DNA of 64,000 bases. It comes from Sphingomonas faeni (lineage in GTDB: Bacteria; Pseudomonadota; Alphaproteobacteria; Sphingomonadales; Sphingomonadaceae). The position numbers were made by a program, and so were the translations under genes. The notes beneath the pieces were generated by a model. The model was not told the origin of the DNA, ran no database searches, and saw nothing but the letters and a program-made list of their open reading frames with translations. The stretch lies in assembly GCF_023195535.1 (NCBI RefSeq), contig NZ_JALPNF010000001.1, forward strand, positions 62,001-126,000. The letters are read 5' to 3'. Each line of letters opens with the position of its first letter. Position 1 is the stretch's first letter. This document shows, one piece after another, positions 45,589 through 53,823 of the stretch.

Positions 45589-46303
45589 GCGCGATCCGGC
45601 GGTTCTTGCGCGCGATCAGCGCGCCGATATTGCCGAGCGAGGCGAGCGCCATGAAGATCGGCATCAGGTGGCCGCGGGCGTGCAGGTCGGCGACCGCGGC
45701 GTCGTCGAGCGCGACCAGCCGATCCTCGTCGATGACGTGGAACCCGACCAGCCGGTTCTTCGCGGCATCGTCGAGCGTGACGTCGAGCGTCAGCGGTTCG
45801 AGCAGGTCGTAGCGCTGCACCGCCGCGAAGAAGTCGGCCGAGGCGACGAAGTCGGTGTCGAGCGCGCGGAGCTGGTCGGCGATCCGTTCCAGAAACGGCG
45901 TCGGGCGCCCGGTGTCGTCGAACACGCGCATGCCTTCGCCGCTGTCCCCGGCAATGCGCGGGCTGGCCATGTCGATATGGACCTGACGCACGTCCGAGCC
46001 ATCGGCACCGCGGCCGACGAGGAAGGGCTGGCTGTCGATCGCGAGCGGGCGATAGCGCGCGTCCCAGCGGCCGTCGACGAGGAACAGATTCTCGCCCTCC
46101 TCGAACCCGAACAGCGCAACCGCGGTGACATTGCCCTGTACCTGGTCGCGCTGGAACAGGATCGGATAATCGGTCTGGACGCGGCGAAACTCGCTCGGGA
46201 CGGTGATGCACGCCATGAGTCCGTCGCCCAGTTCGGGCGCGCGTTCGGTGCGGATCCGCAGGTCGCGGTGGGCATCGGCAGTGAGGATGGCGTGGTCGGG
46301 CAT
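45581..46303 (-). CDS. sapC: SapC-family protein
   Basis: A 240-residue SapC-family protein (named after an S-layer-associated gene of Campylobacter). Signature stretches: ACITVPSEFRRVQTDYPILFQ and then VALFGFEEGENLFL near the N-terminus, and NRLVGFHVIDEDRL near the C-terminus. Biochemical role is not established; it regularly accompanies halogenase-like and cupin genes next to TonB receptors. It starts on the last base of the upstream halogenase-family stop codon. Confidence 0.9.
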   Translation of the reverse strand: MPDHAILTADAHRDLRIRTERAPELGDGLMACITVPSEFRRVQTDYPILFQRDQVQGNVTAVALFGFEEGENLFLVDGRWDARYRPLAIDSQPFLVGRGADGSDVRQVHIDMASPRIAGDSGEGMRVFDDTGRPTPFLERIADQLRALDTDFVASADFFAAVQRYDLLEPLTLDVTLDDAAKNRLVGFHVIDEDRLVALDDAAVADLHARGHLMPIFMALASLGNIGALIARKNRRIAHG

Positions 46304-47853
46304 CAGCAGATCGGTTCCATGGCGGGCAGGGTCGCATGCCGCAGGGCATCAAGATAGGCGCGATTGGTCGGCAGGCCAGCGGTCAGCATCCGCCTGCGCT
46401 GATCGACCTGGCCCAGCAAGCCGTTCGTGCGCGATCGGTCCGCCGTGGCGATCGGCCCGCGCGACGGTGTGGGGAAGCCCATGCCGTACAGGACATACTG
46501 ATAGCTGGCGGCGGGGAAGATCTCGTCGATCATCGGAAAATCTGCGCGCGACGGCGGCTGGTAATGCCAGAGCTGGAGCAGTTCGACGAGCCGTGGCGGG
46601 ATCGACGCCGGATCGCGGTGGTCGCGCCAATAGGGTTCGTCGCGCGCGCTGAGGACGTAATGCAGCTTCAGGAACTCGACGATCCGGTCCCAGCGATAGC
46701 GGAACAGCGCGTTGAAGCGGTCGGCGTGGATGGCCATCGTGCCGCGCGTGGTAGGGAAGTTGTCGAGCAGCGCATCGAGCGACAATTCGATCAGCACGAT
46801 CGCCGACGCCTCAAGCGGTTCGAGAAAGCCGGCCGACAGCCCGACCGCGAGGCAGTTGCGGTGCCAGAAGCGGTCGCGGTGGCGCGATCGGAACCGAAGC
46901 TGGCGAAACGACGGCGGCGGCGCGTCGGGGGCGGTGGCGCGCAGGTAGCGGGTCAGCGTGTCCGCCGCCGCATCGTCGCTCAGATGCGCGGACGAATAGA
47001 CGCAGCCGATGCCGCGCCGGGTCGGCAGGCCGATGTCCCAGATCCAGCCCGCCGCGTGCGCGGTGGCGTTGGTCTGCGAGGCGATCGCGCTGTCGGGCGC
47101 GACCGGCAGCTGCACCGCGAGCGCGCGATCGTTGAACAGTTCGCCGCCCCGATCGGTGGACGCGACGCCGTAATGCCCCTCGATCAGCAGCGCGGCGTGG
47201 CCGGTGCAATCGAGGAACAGGTCGCCGGCGATCGCGCCCGACGCGCGCGTCCGCACCGCGGCGATGTCGCCGTCGTCGGTCGCATCGATCCCGACGACGT
47301 GATCGCGGACATGGCGCACGCCCAGCCGCTCGGTCGCATGGCGCATGAGCAGCGCGGCGAGCTTTCCGGCGTCGAGATGGTACGCGTAATTCTGCGTGCC
47401 GGCATAATCGGGCATTACCCGTTGGCGCGGTGCGAGGTTCTGGCGGCAGAGTTCGGCCTGCGCGCCGACGGCGTCGGCGAACCGGTCGCCGCGCTCTGCC
47501 CAGGCCGCGACGATATCGCGCGGATCGCCCTCGACCGGCGCGGTGAAGGGGTGGAAATAGCTGTCGTCGGGTGCGCCGGTGCGCCAGCCATCGAACCGCG
47601 ATCCCTGCTTGAACGCGGCATCGCATGCCAAGAGGAAGTCGGACTCGGTGATGCCGATCCGCTCGAGCGTCCGGCGCATCGTCGGCCAGGTGCCTTCGCC
47701 GACGCCGATCGTCGCGACGTCGGGAGATTCAACCAGAGTCACGCGTATCGGCCGGGCGGCGCCGGAATCGGCCCGCGCGGCGATCAGGCAGGCGGCCAGC
47801 CAGCCGGCGGTACCGCCGCCCACGATCACGATGTTGGCGATCGACCCGTCCAT
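46303..47853 (-). CDS. tryptophan halogenase-family flavoprotein (variant signature)
   Basis: Second halogenase-like flavoprotein, 516 residues. FAD motif GGGTAG at 12-17 and the catalytic-type lysine K82 (DAAFKQGS) are kept, but the WxWxIP signature is replaced by W270-I-W-D-I-G275. Loss of the proline in the signature suggests altered chemistry or substrate. It is the first gene after the receptor and the repeat element, and heads the overlapping block halogenase-sapC-cupin-halogenase-lacI. Confidence 0.87.
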   Translation of the reverse strand: MDGSIANIVIVGGGTAGWLAACLIAARADSGAARPIRVTLVESPDVATIGVGEGTWPTMRRTLERIGITESDFLLACDAAFKQGSRFDGWRTGAPDDSYFHPFTAPVEGDPRDIVAAWAERGDRFADAVGAQAELCRQNLAPRQRVMPDYAGTQNYAYHLDAGKLAALLMRHATERLGVRHVRDHVVGIDATDDGDIAAVRTRASGAIAGDLFLDCTGHAALLIEGHYGVASTDRGGELFNDRALAVQLPVAPDSAIASQTNATAHAAGWIWDIGLPTRRGIGCVYSSAHLSDDAAADTLTRYLRATAPDAPPPSFRQLRFRSRHRDRFWHRNCLAVGLSAGFLEPLEASAIVLIELSLDALLDNFPTTRGTMAIHADRFNALFRYRWDRIVEFLKLHYVLSARDEPYWRDHRDPASIPPRLVELLQLWHYQPPSRADFPMIDEIFPAASYQYVLYGMGFPTPSRGPIATADRSRTNGLLGQVDQRRRMLTAGLPTNRAYLDALRHATLPAMEPIC

Positions 47854-47949
47854 CGTCTGTCCGTCTACTCCTTAGTATGCGCGTCCGAAGCCTGTCCTAA
47901 CCCGTCATCCTGACGAGGGTTTCGATCGCCTCACTATACCCTAGCAATG

Positions 47950-48067
47950 CTCCCCCGCCAGGGGGAGGTGTCGCCGAAGGTGACGGAGGGGGAGGACACG
48001 CAACGGATGTGTCCTCTACCGCCCCCTCCGTCAGGCTACGCCTGCCACCTCCCCCTTGCGGGGGAGG
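47950..48067. repeat. REP-like palindromic repeat, family A copy 1
   Basis: About 118 bp with end-to-end dyad symmetry. Both arms contain their own CTCCCCC...GGGGGAG hairpins; the central pair GAGGACAC / GTGTCCTC flanks GCAACGGAT. It lies between the TonB receptor stop and the halogenase start, a typical intergenic site for such elements in sphingomonads. Core bases resemble the copy within nasA. Confidence 0.82.
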
Positions 48068-48077
48068 ATCAGCCTCC

Positions 48078-51000
48078 TCAGAAGGTGAAGCGCATCCCCG
48101 CCGAGTATCGCGCAAAGCCGGGCTGCGCGAAGGTGACGAAATTGTCCGAGCGGCGATGCCCGCGGCGACCCTGGCCGGTGAGGTTGATGGCCTCCACGAA
48201 CACCGCCAGCCCCTTCTTCACTTCGGCAGATGCGCTCGCGTCGATCTGGCCGTACGCCTCGACATAGGTCGGGTCGAACGCACCGCCGGCGTAGAACTCG
48301 CCGCGCCAGTTATAGGCGACACGCGCCTGGATGCCGTTCTTGTCGTAATAGGCGACCGCGTTGGCGCTGTCGCTGAGCCCGGTCAGCGCGAACTGGCCGA
48401 CATTGGGGTCGAGCGTGTTGTCGTATTTCGCGTCGCCGTTGACGATGGTGTAGTTCAGGATGACGCCGAACCCGGTTTCCCACAGCCGGTGCTGGATCGC
48501 GAATTCCCAGCCGTTGATGTTGGCGGTCTGGTCGCTGTTGAACGGCTGGCTCAACTGGAAATTGAACAGATCGTCTTCGGGCAGGCCGAAGATGTTGCCG
48601 TTCAACAACCCGGAATCGCTGGTGCCGGTGACCTGCGACGAGGCGGGGAAGTTGCGCAGGATGTAATCGCGAACCTGGAGGTTGTCCGTCGTTCCCAGCG
48701 CCGCCACTGCCTGACGATAACGGGGGCCGGAGCCCGGGTTGCGCAGGTCGAACGCAGGCGTGTTCAACTGGTTCGTGCCGATGAAGTTCTTCACGTCCTT
48801 GTTGAAGTACCCGACCGAAATATAGCTTTCGGGTCCGTAATACCATTCCGCCGACAGATCGATGTTCTTCGACTTGAAGGGAAGCAGGTTCGGGTTGCCC
48901 TGGCTACCGGTGCCGCCGCCGATGCGCGGGTTGGAGTCGATGTTCAGGCCACCCTGCAGGCTGCCATAGTCCGCGCGCGTGATGGTGTGGCTGTACGAGG
49001 CGCGCAACTTGACGTTGCGGAGCGGTTCGATGTCGAAATCGACCGCGGGCAACCAGTTGTTGTACTTGCCCTTCAGCGAGGTGAACGAATTGGCCCCGTA
49101 GGTAAGCGCGAATTCGTTCGCGCCCGTCCAGCGCGTACCATTCGGGATCGGCACCAGCGCCGACGAGTCGACCTGCGTTTCGTCGTACCGAATGCCGCCG
49201 ATGATGTGTGCCGGCATGTCGAACACCGAGAATTTGGTGTTGAACTGGATGAAGGGCGAGATCGTCCGCTCGCGGATGCGGCGATCGTTGGTGTAATTGG
49301 CGAGGCAGGTGCCGGGCGCCGCGACACCCGTCTGCGGGGCGCTGCAGATATTATACTGCGCGCGGAGCAACTCGGCCATCTGCTCGAAGTTGAAGGTGTA
49401 GATCGACGACGGCAGCGCGGGATCGTTCGATCCGGCGACGCCCTTGAACTTGTCGGGCAGGCTGGTGAGGTTGAAGAAATCGTCGGGCACCGCGGCTGCG
49501 CCGAACGATGCGCCGCGCGGGTCGATGCCGCCCCAGGTCTCGTTCTGGATGAAGCCGTATGCCGATCGAACCTTGTTATCGACATAGGAGAAGCCCCAGT
49601 CGATGCTGCTCAGGAAATCGCCGTCGTGATCGTAATGCCCCTTCAGCTGGAGCTGGTTGATCTCGTCCTTGAAATACGCGTTGCGGAACGCGTTGCCGGT
49701 CGGCGTGATGAGCGACGCGTTGAGCGGGTCGATCCCCGGATACATCTGGTACGAGATGATCGGCAGATCCTTCTCGAAATTGACGCTCTGCGACTGGACG
49801 CCGAAGATCGCGCCGCCGATCGACGTGCTGCTGCCGTAATCGTTGGTCGGCTTCGAAACCGCGGTCGAGTGATGCGCGTCGAGCGACATCGTGACGTTGC
49901 CGGGCGCTTCCCAGGTCAGGTTGCCGCCGAGCGACTTGTTCTCGGACTTGTTGGCGCTCAGCGAACTGCTGTACGACAGATCCTTGCCGGGCGCGAAATT
50001 CTCGGAATAGAAGATCGGGCCCGCCGAGGGGCCGTCGGTCCACGCGCTGCGCGTGTCGCCGAAGTTGAACCAGATGCCGACGCTGCTGTCGCGCACCTCG
50101 ACCTTGTTGCTCGAATAGGTGAAGTCCAGCGTCGCGGTCAGCGTGTCGGTCGGCTTGGCCTGCAACACGAGCTGGCCGTTGATGCGCTCGCGATCGATGT
50201 CGACGACGTTGTAGTTGGCGCTTTGCGGGATCTCGTAGACATCGGTCGGGCCGGGGCGATTGGTGATGTTCGCAGCCCCCGGCGTACCCGGCTGTGCCAG
50301 CGTACCCCAGTTGTTCTCGGCGCCGAGGAAGCCGTCGCGAAAGCCGACGCCCGACGAGTTGTTGCTCGCCTTGCGCCGCTGGTACGAGCCACTGAACAGA
50401 ACGCCGATCCGGTCGTCGGCGAAGGTGGTGGACAGGATCCCCGACACTTCGGGCGTGATCGGGTCCTTGCCGTTGCGCGAGCTGTCGAGCACGCCCTTGG
50501 CGGCGATGCTGCCGCGCGTACCCGGCTTGTCGAGCGGACGCGGGGTACGGATGTTGATCGACGAGCCGATCCCGCCCGAGGGCACTGCGGCACGGCCGGT
50601 CTTGTAGACCTCGACCGCGGCGACGCCTTCGGACGCCAGGTTGGCGAAGTCGAACGAGCGCGATGCGGGCGCACTGGCGCCGTCGCCAAGCGTCGAGGTC
50701 GGCATCTGGCGACCGTTGAGCGTGACGAGGTTGTATTCGGGACCGAAGCCGCGGACCGTGACGGTCGAGCCTTCGCCGTTCGAGCGGTCGATCGACACGC
50801 CGGTGATGCGCTGGAGCGACTCGGCGAGGTTGGTATCGGGGAACTTGCCGATATCCTCGGACGAAATCGCGTCGACCACGCCCTGGCCGTTGCGCTTGAT
50901 ATCGATCGCCTCGCGCAGCGACGCGCGGATGCCGGTCACGACGATGTCGTCGGTGGTCTCGTTGGGATCGGCGGGGGCAGCCTGCGGGGCGATGTCCGAT

Positions 51001-51125
51001 GGTCCGGGATTGCCGACCGTGGCGGCAGCGTCCTGCGCCAAAGCGATACCCGGCAGACCGACGAGCGCCAGTGCCGAAGTGCCGATGACAAAACGCGAAA
51101 GCGAGCGAGCTGCGAAGCCACGCAT
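48078..51125 (-). CDS. TonB-dependent receptor, carbohydrate-locus type
   Basis: A 1015-residue receptor with signal peptide ending IALAQ. DDIVVTGIRASLREAIDIKRN is the TonB box and lead-in typical of the Caulobacter/sphingomonad sugar receptors; the plug reads NLAESLQRITGVSIDRSNGEGS, then GFGPEYNLVTLNGRQMP, and the barrel ends in AGMRFTF. AGGGGAGGA precedes the ATG. Three LacI-like palindromes lie 44-112 bp upstream. The locus makeup suggests oligosaccharide uptake. Confidence 0.94.
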   Translation of the reverse strand: MRGFAARSLSRFVIGTSALALVGLPGIALAQDAAATVGNPGPSDIAPQAAPADPNETTDDIVVTGIRASLREAIDIKRNGQGVVDAISSEDIGKFPDTNLAESLQRITGVSIDRSNGEGSTVTVRGFGPEYNLVTLNGRQMPTSTLGDGASAPASRSFDFANLASEGVAAVEVYKTGRAAVPSGGIGSSINIRTPRPLDKPGTRGSIAAKGVLDSSRNGKDPITPEVSGILSTTFADDRIGVLFSGSYQRRKASNNSSGVGFRDGFLGAENNWGTLAQPGTPGAANITNRPGPTDVYEIPQSANYNVVDIDRERINGQLVLQAKPTDTLTATLDFTYSSNKVEVRDSSVGIWFNFGDTRSAWTDGPSAGPIFYSENFAPGKDLSYSSSLSANKSENKSLGGNLTWEAPGNVTMSLDAHHSTAVSKPTNDYGSSTSIGGAIFGVQSQSVNFEKDLPIISYQMYPGIDPLNASLITPTGNAFRNAYFKDEINQLQLKGHYDHDGDFLSSIDWGFSYVDNKVRSAYGFIQNETWGGIDPRGASFGAAAVPDDFFNLTSLPDKFKGVAGSNDPALPSSIYTFNFEQMAELLRAQYNICSAPQTGVAAPGTCLANYTNDRRIRERTISPFIQFNTKFSVFDMPAHIIGGIRYDETQVDSSALVPIPNGTRWTGANEFALTYGANSFTSLKGKYNNWLPAVDFDIEPLRNVKLRASYSHTITRADYGSLQGGLNIDSNPRIGGGTGSQGNPNLLPFKSKNIDLSAEWYYGPESYISVGYFNKDVKNFIGTNQLNTPAFDLRNPGSGPRYRQAVAALGTTDNLQVRDYILRNFPASSQVTGTSDSGLLNGNIFGLPEDDLFNFQLSQPFNSDQTANINGWEFAIQHRLWETGFGVILNYTIVNGDAKYDNTLDPNVGQFALTGLSDSANAVAYYDKNGIQARVAYNWRGEFYAGGAFDPTYVEAYGQIDASASAEVKKGLAVFVEAINLTGQGRRGHRRSDNFVTFAQPGFARYSAGMRFTF

Positions 51126-51168
51126 GGTATTCCTCCCCTGTAGACGGCGCTATGAGTTGCGCCTTCCC

Positions 51169-51180
51169 GTGAACGTTCAC
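51169..51180. promoter_or_regulatory. LacI-type operator candidate 1
   Basis: Perfect palindrome GTGAACGTTCAC, 44 bp before the receptor ATG, with the central CG typical of LacI-family operators. Confidence 0.65.
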
Positions 51181-51209
51181 ATTCTCCGCCCGCGTTTCCG
51201 AGTCAAGCA

Positions 51210-51223
51210 CGGTAGCGCTATCG
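51210..51223. promoter_or_regulatory. LacI-type operator candidate 2
   Basis: CGGTAGCGCTATCG, a 14-bp dyad with one mismatched pair, close to the GGTAGCGCTACC operators of sugar loci in related bacteria. Confidence 0.5.
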
Positions 51224-51225
51224 TT

Positions 51226-51237
51226 GTGAACGTTCTC
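51226..51237. promoter_or_regulatory. LacI-type operator candidate 3
   Basis: GTGAACGTTCTC, one base different from candidate 1 and 57 bp from it start to start. Two near-identical sites flanking the presumed promoter would suit repression by the LacI protein encoded at 41977-43032. Confidence 0.6.
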
Positions 51238-51549
51238 AAATTATGTCGTCAGTAGTGGTAATGGGGCAACATGCCGTCACGGACTGTCGCCTTAGAACCC
51301 CGCCAAACCCTGGGAGGAACCGAAGATGTCTAAGGGGTCTCGCGCCACGCTGTTGCGCGCATCCCGCTGAAAACGGGTAAAACGCGCCGCGTCTTGCTGG
51401 CGCACGATACGCAGGATCGGACGTTGGAGCAGATGGCGACGCTCGAGCCCGCAACGATGAAGCCATAAGGCCCGCGCGGTCGTGACAGTCCTGCCGGTCC
51501 GGCGGGAGCGATCCGCGGACGGCATTTTCCAGACGCGAACTAGACTTGG

Positions 51550-51595
51550 TTCCCCGCGAAGAGAATCCAGACTGGGCTCCTGCCTTCGCAGGAGA
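51550..51595. repeat. short dispersed repeat, family B copy 1
   Basis: Sequence of the type TTCCCCGCGAA...CCAGACTGGGCT...GCCTTCGCAGGAGA, forming imperfect hairpins. A second copy is at 61069-61123. The first hairpin is partly degraded here. Confidence 0.75.
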
Positions 51596-51700
51596 TGAAG
51601 GCGCGGTGGCGATGGTTGCCGGCTTCATACTCGGCGGGACATGCCGGAGGAAGGCGAGCGCGGTTGCCTGCCAAGCCTCGGGCGGCTTAGGGGGAAAGCG

Positions 51701-52921
51701 ATGGCGCGCCCTCTCGCTTCCCCCGACACCGTCGCCATGGCGGACCGTCGCTCGACCGGTTTCCTGCTGATCTTCGCGCTGGCCTATGTCGGCGGAGTCA
51801 TCGCCTATCTCCCGTTGCTGACCTTGTTGCTGCCGATCAAGGTGCAGGCCGTCGCGGGATTGCGGCGGTTGGATGTTCTGACCGCGATCGCGATTGCCGG
51901 CGCGGTGGCGGCCAGCGTGGCCAATGTGCTGTTCGGTTATCTCAGCGACCGATCCCGCGCGCGGGGCGGCGGGCGGCGCGGCTGGCTCGCCGGCGGGGTC
52001 GTCGCGACGGCGGTGGCATATGGCGCGATCGCCGTCGCTGCGACACCCACCGCGCTGATCCTGTCCGTCATCGGGTTCCAGGTCGCGGTAAACGCGGTGC
52101 TCGCGCCGATGCTGGCGATGATGGCGGACGAGGTGCCCGATGCGCAGAAGGGAGTCGCGGGAGGCCTGCTGGCGATGGCGAATCCGGTAGCCTCGACGGT
52201 CGCGGCGATCCTCGTTGGGGCCGCGTCGCTCGGGGACGCGATGCGGCTGGCGATCGTGCTGGCGGTGGTGGCGGGTTGCACGGTTCCGCTGTTGCTGACG
52301 CGGGTACGCCCGATCGCCGATCCGGGCCCGAGACCGGAGGGGGGGGCGATGTCGCGTCACGACCTGTTGCTGGCCTGGGTCGCGCGACTGTTCGTCCAGG
52401 TCGCGGGCAGCGCGCTGTTCATCTATCTTCTCTATTATCTCGAAAGCGTCGCGCCGGGGATGCCGCCGGCGACGATCGCGGCACGGATGGGGACCGTCAT
52501 GATCCTCGCCTACACCCTGCCTTTGCCGATCGCGGTCTTGGTCGGCCGGCTCGCGGATCGGTCGGGGCGCATCAAGCCGTTCCTGTTCGCCGCGGCGCTG
52601 GTCGCCGCCGCCGGGCTGGTCGGGATGGCGCTCGCGGATGGATTTACAAGCGGTGCGGCGGCGTTCTGCGTCTATGCTACCGGCGAATCCGTCTTCCTTG
52701 CACTGCACGCTGGGTTCGCGATGCAATTGCTGCCCGACCCGCGCCACCGCGGTCGAGACCTGGGGTTGCTCAACCTGACCAATACGCTGCCGGCACTGCT
52801 CGGGCCGACGTTGACTTGGGCGCTAGCCACGCCAACCGACTATGACACCGTGATGCTGGTGCTCGCAGCGCTGACGCTGTGCGGCGGGCTGACCATTCTT
52901 GCGACGCGTCGGCGGCGTTAG
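51701..52921 (+). CDS. MFS transporter of the carbohydrate locus
   Basis: A 406-residue major-facilitator carrier with about 12 membrane segments. The ATG at 51701 is supported by GGGGGAAAG at ideal spacing; a further ATG at 51737 would remove 12 residues. The loop after helix 2 reads FGYLSDRSRARGGGRRGW, the standard MFS DRxGRR type signature, with a second copy ALVGRLADRSGRIKP form after helix 8. It is divergent from the TonB receptor gene and probably moves the imported sugar or sugar derivative into the cytoplasm. Confidence 0.85.
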   Translation: MARPLASPDTVAMADRRSTGFLLIFALAYVGGVIAYLPLLTLLLPIKVQAVAGLRRLDVLTAIAIAGAVAASVANVLFGYLSDRSRARGGGRRGWLAGGVVATAVAYGAIAVAATPTALILSVIGFQVAVNAVLAPMLAMMADEVPDAQKGVAGGLLAMANPVASTVAAILVGAASLGDAMRLAIVLAVVAGCTVPLLLTRVRPIADPGPRPEGGAMSRHDLLLAWVARLFVQVAGSALFIYLLYYLESVAPGMPPATIAARMGTVMILAYTLPLPIAVLVGRLADRSGRIKPFLFAAALVAAAGLVGMALADGFTSGAAAFCVYATGESVFLALHAGFAMQLLPDPRHRGRDLGLLNLTNTLPALLGPTLTWALATPTDYDTVMLVLAALTLCGGLTILATRRRR

Positions 52922-53004
52922 CGGACCGGGTAATCGGCGCCGGTCGTCGCCGTCACCCTCGCAGCCACCGTCGTCTTCCGGCCATGATCGATGCGGTAAT
53001 GACC

Positions 53005-53823
53005 CTAGTGCGCCTTGCCCTCGGGCAGGGTCTGTTTCGCACGAGCTACCACCGTCGATAGCGGGCCGGAAGATCCCGTGCGTTCGTCGCATGGCGTTGC
53101 GACCGCCTCGCCGATCAGCAGCAGCGACGGATCGTGGTCGCTGATCGTCTCGACCAGGAAGGCAAGCGCGGACAGCCGGCCTCGGATAATGCGTTCGTCC
53201 GGGAGCGAGACGTTGACCGCGACCATCACCGCGGTGTCGGGTGCGCGACCGGCTGCGATCAGGTTGCGCGCGATCTCGCCGGCGGCGGCGCGGCCCATGT
53301 AGACGGCGAGCGTCGCATCGGGTGCGGCGAGTGCGGTCCAGTCGAGATCGAGCGCTTCGCCCACGCGGGCGTGCGCGGTGACGAAGGTGAGCTTCCGCGC
53401 GATGCCACGCAGTGTCAGCGAGGCGCCACCCGAGGCTGCGGCGGCGCTCGCGGCGGTGATGCCGGGGCATATCTTCACCGCTATGCCCTTGGCGGCGAGA
53501 TGATCCATCTCTTCGGTCGAGCGGCCGAAGATCGACGGGTCGCCGCCCTTGAGCCGGACGACGCGCTTGCCGGCGAGCGCGGCGATGTCGATCAGCACGT
53601 TGATCGACACCTGGTCCTTGGAATGCCGCCCCGATCGCTTGCCGACGCTCACCGTTTCGGTTGCCTCGGGGATCAGCGCGAGGACGCCCGCGCCGACCAA
53701 TGCGTCGTAGAACACGATGTCTGCGGCCGCGATCAGCCGTTCGGCCTTGCGCGTCAGCAGGTCGGGATCGCCGGGGCCGGCACCGACTAGCCAAACCGAA
53801 CCGGGCGGGAATTCATGCGACAT
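53005..53823 (-). CDS. cobA: uroporphyrinogen-III C-methyltransferase
   Basis: SAM-dependent enzyme of 272 residues making precorrin-2, the precursor of sirohaem needed by NirB. VWLVGAGPGDPDLLT is the N-terminal motif, RVVRLKGGDPSIFGR the second, and PGITAASAAAASGG the third. It lacks the CysG dehydrogenase/chelatase domain. It overlaps the end of nasA by 11 nt and is the last gene of the nitrate operon. Confidence 0.95.
   Translation of the reverse strand: MSHEFPPGSVWLVGAGPGDPDLLTRKAERLIAAADIVFYDALVGAGVLALIPEATETVSVGKRSGRHSKDQVSINVLIDIAALAGKRVVRLKGGDPSIFGRSTEEMDHLAAKGIAVKICPGITAASAAAASGGASLTLRGIARKLTFVTAHARVGEALDLDWTALAAPDATLAVYMGRAAAGEIARNLIAAGRAPDTAVMVAVNVSLPDERIIRGRLSALAFLVETISDHDPSLLLIGEAVATPCDERTGSSGPLSTVVARAKQTLPEGKAH

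Larger units (their letters stand above)
51126..51700. other. divergent control region between TonB receptor and MFS genes
   Basis: Apart from the three palindromes and a family B repeat, this 575-bp stretch has no accepted gene. A plus-strand tail reading KTGKTRRVLLAHDTQDRTLE and ending in a stop near 51471 looks coding-like but matches no family known to me. The MFS ribosome-binding site GGGGGAAAG lies at 51690-51698. Confidence 0.5.

Noticed and set aside
48009..51143. 1044-codon plus-strand open frame
   Set aside because: It lies antisense to the sugar-type TonB receptor, which has signal peptide, plug and terminal Phe; the antisense product is Arg/Asp/Val-rich with no recognisable domain, as expected in GC-rich DNA.
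51370..51471. Coding-like tail KTGKTRRVLLAHD before the MFS gene
   Set aside because: No family recognised, no start or ribosome-binding site.
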